Shown: piece by piece, positions 5,252 to 8,108 of the stretch
Position numbering within the stretch: the first letter of the stretch is position 1
Layout of the letters: each line of letters starts with the position of its first letter
Assembly: GCA_035655235.1 (NCBI GenBank)
Contig: DASRUX010000184.1
Coordinates: forward strand, 1-8,108
From: JAGTRP01 sp035655235
GTDB taxonomy: Bacteria; Pseudomonadota; Gammaproteobacteria; Burkholderiales; Rhodocyclaceae
Length of the DNA stretch: 8,108 nucleotides
Reading direction: 5' to 3'
Position numbers and translations under genes: made by a program
The notes under the pieces: model-generated
What the model was told of the DNA's origin: nothing
The model's input: only the letters and a program-made list of their open reading frames with translations
Databases searched by the model: none

Positions 5252-6409
5252 GTGTCGTTACTGCCCGCATTTTCACCCGCCATACTAGCCCTCGCCGACG
5301 GAACCATTTTTAAAGGGCAATCCATCGGGGCAGACGGGGTGACCAGTGGCGAGGTGGTTTTCAATACCGCCATGTCCGGTTACCAGGAGATCCTGACGGA
5401 TCCGTCCTACTGTCGTCAGGTCGTCACGCTGACCTATCCCCATATCGGCAACGTCGGCTGCAATGCCGAGGATTTCGAATCGGTTGCCAACTACGCCGCC
5501 GGCCTGGTCATCCGTGACCTGCCGCCCCGGGCTTCCAGCTGGCGTCAGCAGGACACCCTGCCCGATTACCTCAAGAAGCACGGCATCGTCGCCATTTCCG
5601 GTATCGATACCCGCAAGCTTACCCGCATCCTGCGGGAAAAGGGCGCCCAGGCAGGTTGCATCCTGGCCGGCGAAATCGACGAATCCAAGGCGCTAGCCAT
5701 GGCTCGCGCCTTCCCCGGGCTGTCCGGCATGGATCTGGCCAAGGTGGTCAGCGCCAAGGAATCCTATCCCTGGAATGAAGGGGAATGGACTCTGGAAGGC
5801 TACGTGCCCGGCGCCGAGCCCCGTTTCAACGTGGTGGCCTACGATTTCGGCGTCAAGAAGAACATCCTGCGCATGCTGGCGGCTCGCGGCTGCAAGCTGA
5901 CCGTGGTGCCGGCCCAAACCCCGGCTGCCGACGTGCTGGCCATGAATCCGGACGGCGTCTTTCTGTCCAACGGTCCCGGCGATCCGGAGCCCTGCGACTA
6001 CGCCATCGCCGCCATCCGCGAATTCCTGGCCAAGGGCATTCCGACTTTCGGCATCTGTCTGGGCCACCAGCTGCTGGGCCTGGCCTCCGGCGCCAAGACC
6101 GCCAAGATGAAGTTCGGTCACCACGGTGCCAATCATCCGGTCAAGGATATGGATACCGGCCAGGTGCTGATCACCAGCCAGAACCACGGTTTTGCGGTGG
6201 ATGCCTCGACGCTGCCGGCCAATCTGCGGGCAACCCACGTTTCCCTGTTCGACGGTTCCCTCCAGGGCATTGCCCGTACCGACGTGCCGGCCTTCTCCTT
6301 CCAGGGGCACCCGGAAGCGAGCCCCGGTCCCCACGACGTGGCCTACCTGTTCGACCGTTTCATCGACACCATGGAGCGCGGCATGGTCGCGCTGCAGCCG
6401 GCCAAGTAA
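5252..6409 (+). CDS. carA: Carbamoyl-phosphate synthetase small (glutaminase) subunit CarA
   Basis: CarA hydrolyses glutamine and passes ammonia through a tunnel to CarB, which makes carbamoyl phosphate for arginine and pyrimidine synthesis. 385 residues against 382 in E. coli. The N-terminal CPSase small-chain domain spans about 8-150 (FNTAMSGYQEILTDPSY at 37-53, TYPHIGNVG at 61-69, SGIDTRKLTR at 116-125). The C-terminal class I glutamine amidotransferase domain starts at about 193: LSNGPGDPEP at 238-247, the nucleophile elbow GICLGHQ with Cys269, TSQNHGFAV at 308-316, and catalytic His353 and Glu355 in QGHPEASPGP. These positions coincide with E. coli Cys269, His353 and Glu355. The GTG start is chosen from the strong AGGAGA 7 nt upstream and from homologous N-termini. 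The gene has its own promoter and a leader hairpin. carB begins 27 nt downstream. dapB next to carA is a known order in other proteobacteria such as Pseudomonas. Confidence 0.98.
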   Translation: MSLLPAFSPAILALADGTIFKGQSIGADGVTSGEVVFNTAMSGYQEILTDPSYCRQVVTLTYPHIGNVGCNAEDFESVANYAAGLVIRDLPPRASSWRQQDTLPDYLKKHGIVAISGIDTRKLTRILREKGAQAGCILAGEIDESKALAMARAFPGLSGMDLAKVVSAKESYPWNEGEWTLEGYVPGAEPRFNVVAYDFGVKKNILRMLAARGCKLTVVPAQTPAADVLAMNPDGVFLSNGPGDPEPCDYAIAAIREFLAKGIPTFGICLGHQLLGLASGAKTAKMKFGHHGANHPVKDMDTGQVLITSQNHGFAVDASTLPANLRATHVSLFDGSLQGIARTDVPAFSFQGHPEASPGPHDVAYLFDRFIDTMERGMVALQPAK

Positions 6410-6436
6410 GGCCGTCGCAAGACTCAGAGGCAAGCT

Positions 6437-8108
6437 ATGCCCAAGCGTACAGACATAAAGAGCGTTCTCATCATCGGCGCCGGCCCGATCATCATCGGCC
6501 AGGCCTGCGAATTCGACTACTCCGGCGCCCAGGCCTGCAAGGCCCTACGGGAAGAAGGGTACAAGGTCATCCTGGTGAACTCCAACCCGGCCACCATCAT
6601 GACCGACCCGGAGATGGCCGATGTGACCTACATTGAGCCCATCACCTGGCAGGTGGTCGCCAAGATCATCGAGAAGGAGCGTCCTGACGCCCTGCTGCCC
6701 ACCATGGGCGGCCAGACGGCGCTGAACTGCGCCCTCGACTTGGCCCGGGAAGGCGTGCTGGACAAGTTCGGCGTCGAGCTCATCGGCGCCTCCCAGGAGG
6801 CCATCGACAAGGCCGAGGACCGGGAGAAGTTCAAGGCTGCCATGACCAAGATCGGCCTGGGTTCCGCCCGGTCCGCCGTGGCTCACAGCATGGAAGAGGC
6901 CTACCAGGTCCAGGCCATGATCGGCTTCCCGACCATCATCCGTCCGTCTTTCACCCTGGGCGGTACCGGCGGCGGCATCGCCTACAACATGGAAGAGTTC
7001 GAGACCATCTGCAAGCGCGGCCTCGAAGCTTCCCCCACCCATGAGCTTCTCATTGAGGAATCCCTCCTGGGCTGGAAGGAATACGAGATGGAAGTGGTCC
7101 GCGACAAGGCGGACAACTGCATCATCATCTGTTCCATCGAGAACCTGGATCCCATGGGCGTCCATACCGGCGACTCCATCACCGTGGCGCCGGCCCAGAC
7201 CCTGACGGACAAGGAATACCAGATCATGCGCAACGCCTCCATCGCGGTGCTGCGCGAGATCGGCGTCGATACCGGCGGTTCCAACGTCCAGTTCTCCATC
7301 AATCCGAAGGACGGTCGCATGATCGTCATCGAGATGAACCCTCGGGTGTCCCGTTCTTCCGCCCTGGCCTCCAAGGCCACCGGCTTCCCTATCGCCAAGG
7401 TGGCGGCCAAGCTGGCGATCGGCTATACCCTGGACGAACTGGCCAACGAGATCACCGGCGGCAAGACCCCGGCCTCCTTCGAGCCTTCCATCGACTACGT
7501 GGTTACCAAGGTGCCCCGTTTCGCCTTCGAGAAGTTCCCCCAGGCCGACTCCACTCTGACCACCCAGATGAAGTCCGTGGGCGAGGTCATGGCCATCGGC
7601 CGCACCTTCCAGGAATCCCTGCAAAAGGCTCTGCGCGGCCTGGAAGTGGGCGTGGATGGATTCAACCTGAAGTCCGTCGATCCGGAAGCCATCGACGAGC
7701 AACTGGCCCGTCCTTCTCCCGACCGCCTCTGGTATGTGGCTGACGCCTTCGGCGTCGGCATGTCCGTCGAAAAGGTTTTCGAACTGACCAAGATCGATCC
7801 CTGGTTCCTGGTCCAGATCAAGGAAATCGTCGATCTGGAGCTGGCCATCGAGAAGCGTGCCCTCTCCGACATCAGCGCCGACGAGCTGCGTTACCTGAAG
7901 CGCAAGGGTTTCTCCGACCGCCGCCTGGCTTACCTCACCAAGACCGCCGAGTCCGCAGTGCGCGAGCGCCGCCACAACCTGGGCGTGCGTCCGGTGTACA
8001 AACGGGTTGATACTTGCGCCGCCGAATTCGCCACCGGTACTGCCTACATGTACTCTACCTACGAGGGCGAGTGCGAGGCCAGCCCGACCGACAAGAAGAA
8101 GATCATGG
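6437..8108 (+). CDS. carB: Carbamoyl-phosphate synthetase large subunit CarB, 3'-truncated by window edge
   Basis: CarB activates bicarbonate with ATP, combines it with CarA-derived ammonia to carbamate, and phosphorylates this with a second ATP. 557 complete codons are open to the window end, about half of the roughly 1070 expected. Present are the carboxyphosphate domain (about 1-400) and most of the oligomerisation domain (about 400-553). The carbamoyl-phosphate and allosteric domains lie outside. Residue numbers match E. coli: Arg129, Arg169 with the glycine loop FTLGGTGGG at 172-180, Glu215, His243, Glu299, Asn301 and Arg303 in VIEMNPRVSRSSALASK at 297-313. The N-terminal VLIIGAGPIIIGQACEFDYSG at 10-30 is the classic opening. 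The start ATG has AGAGG at 6426-6430 with 6-nt spacing. There is no promoter or terminator in the 27 nt after carA, so both subunits come from one transcript. No frameshift or missing residue is seen in the visible half. Confidence 0.98.
   Translation, partial: MPKRTDIKSVLIIGAGPIIIGQACEFDYSGAQACKALREEGYKVILVNSNPATIMTDPEMADVTYIEPITWQVVAKIIEKERPDALLPTMGGQTALNCALDLAREGVLDKFGVELIGASQEAIDKAEDREKFKAAMTKIGLGSARSAVAHSMEEAYQVQAMIGFPTIIRPSFTLGGTGGGIAYNMEEFETICKRGLEASPTHELLIEESLLGWKEYEMEVVRDKADNCIIICSIENLDPMGVHTGDSITVAPAQTLTDKEYQIMRNASIAVLREIGVDTGGSNVQFSINPKDGRMIVIEMNPRVSRSSALASKATGFPIAKVAAKLAIGYTLDELANEITGGKTPASFEPSIDYVVTKVPRFAFEKFPQADSTLTTQMKSVGEVMAIGRTFQESLQKALRGLEVGVDGFNLKSVDPEAIDEQLARPSPDRLWYVADAFGVGMSVEKVFELTKIDPWFLVQIKEIVDLELAIEKRALSDISADELRYLKRKGFSDRRLAYLTKTAESAVRERRHNLGVRPVYKRVDTCAAEFATGTAYMYSTYEGECEASPTDKKKIM

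Noticed and set aside
5184..5288. 34-codon open frame in the carA leader overlapping the carA start, possible leader peptide
   Set aside because: No Shine-Dalgarno before its ATG, only four Arg codons scattered without a run, and its frame crosses the carA start. It is not enough to support an attenuation peptide.
6545..7975. 476-codon open frame on the minus strand opposite carB
   Set aside because: Its composition (Gly, His, Asp, Leu repeats) mirrors the carB codon pattern. There is no domain and no start signal, so it is a shadow of carB.

Overview
The window is a stretch of GC-rich bacterial chromosome. Its gene order is nadK, recN, a small HExxH gene, fur (reversed), bamE, dapB, carA, carB. 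The proteins read like betaproteobacterial versions, particularly NadK, Fur (151 residues with a Cys-rich tail) and the recN / fur-bamE-dapB-carAB neighbourhood. A relative of the Rhodocyclales is my best guess, made from protein flavour and gene order only. No mobile element, CRISPR array, tRNA or rRNA is visible. Every gene looks intact except the two cut by the window edges (nadK at the left, carB at the right).

Left part (1-2542): nadK (NAD kinase) is followed after 5 nt by recN (SMC-like double-strand-break repair ATPase), apparently in one transcript. Middle part (2543-3226): a short AT-richer spacer carries inverted repeats, including a perfect 12-bp dyad that ends one base before the next start codon. 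Then comes a 199-residue protein of the SprA-related family with an HEQAH zinc-protease-like motif. It converges on fur with only 12 nt between the stop codons and no visible terminator.

Right part (3227-8108): fur (iron/zinc-dependent repressor) is divergent from bamE (outer-membrane assembly lipoprotein), with a 99-nt shared promoter region holding a near-palindromic AT-rich element. bamE is followed after one base by dapB (lysine/diaminopimelate pathway), so the two are probably co-transcribed. A separate promoter with a perfect TATAAT and an unusually G-rich spacer, then a leader hairpin and a strong ribosome binding site, precede carA (GTG start). carA and carB encode the two subunits of carbamoyl-phosphate synthetase, feeding arginine and pyrimidine synthesis.

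Most of the window is conserved housekeeping DNA. I did not find a clear new multi-gene system. The parts that deserve a second look are the SprA-like gene with its abutting palindrome, the carA promoter/leader, and the fur-bamE intergenic region.
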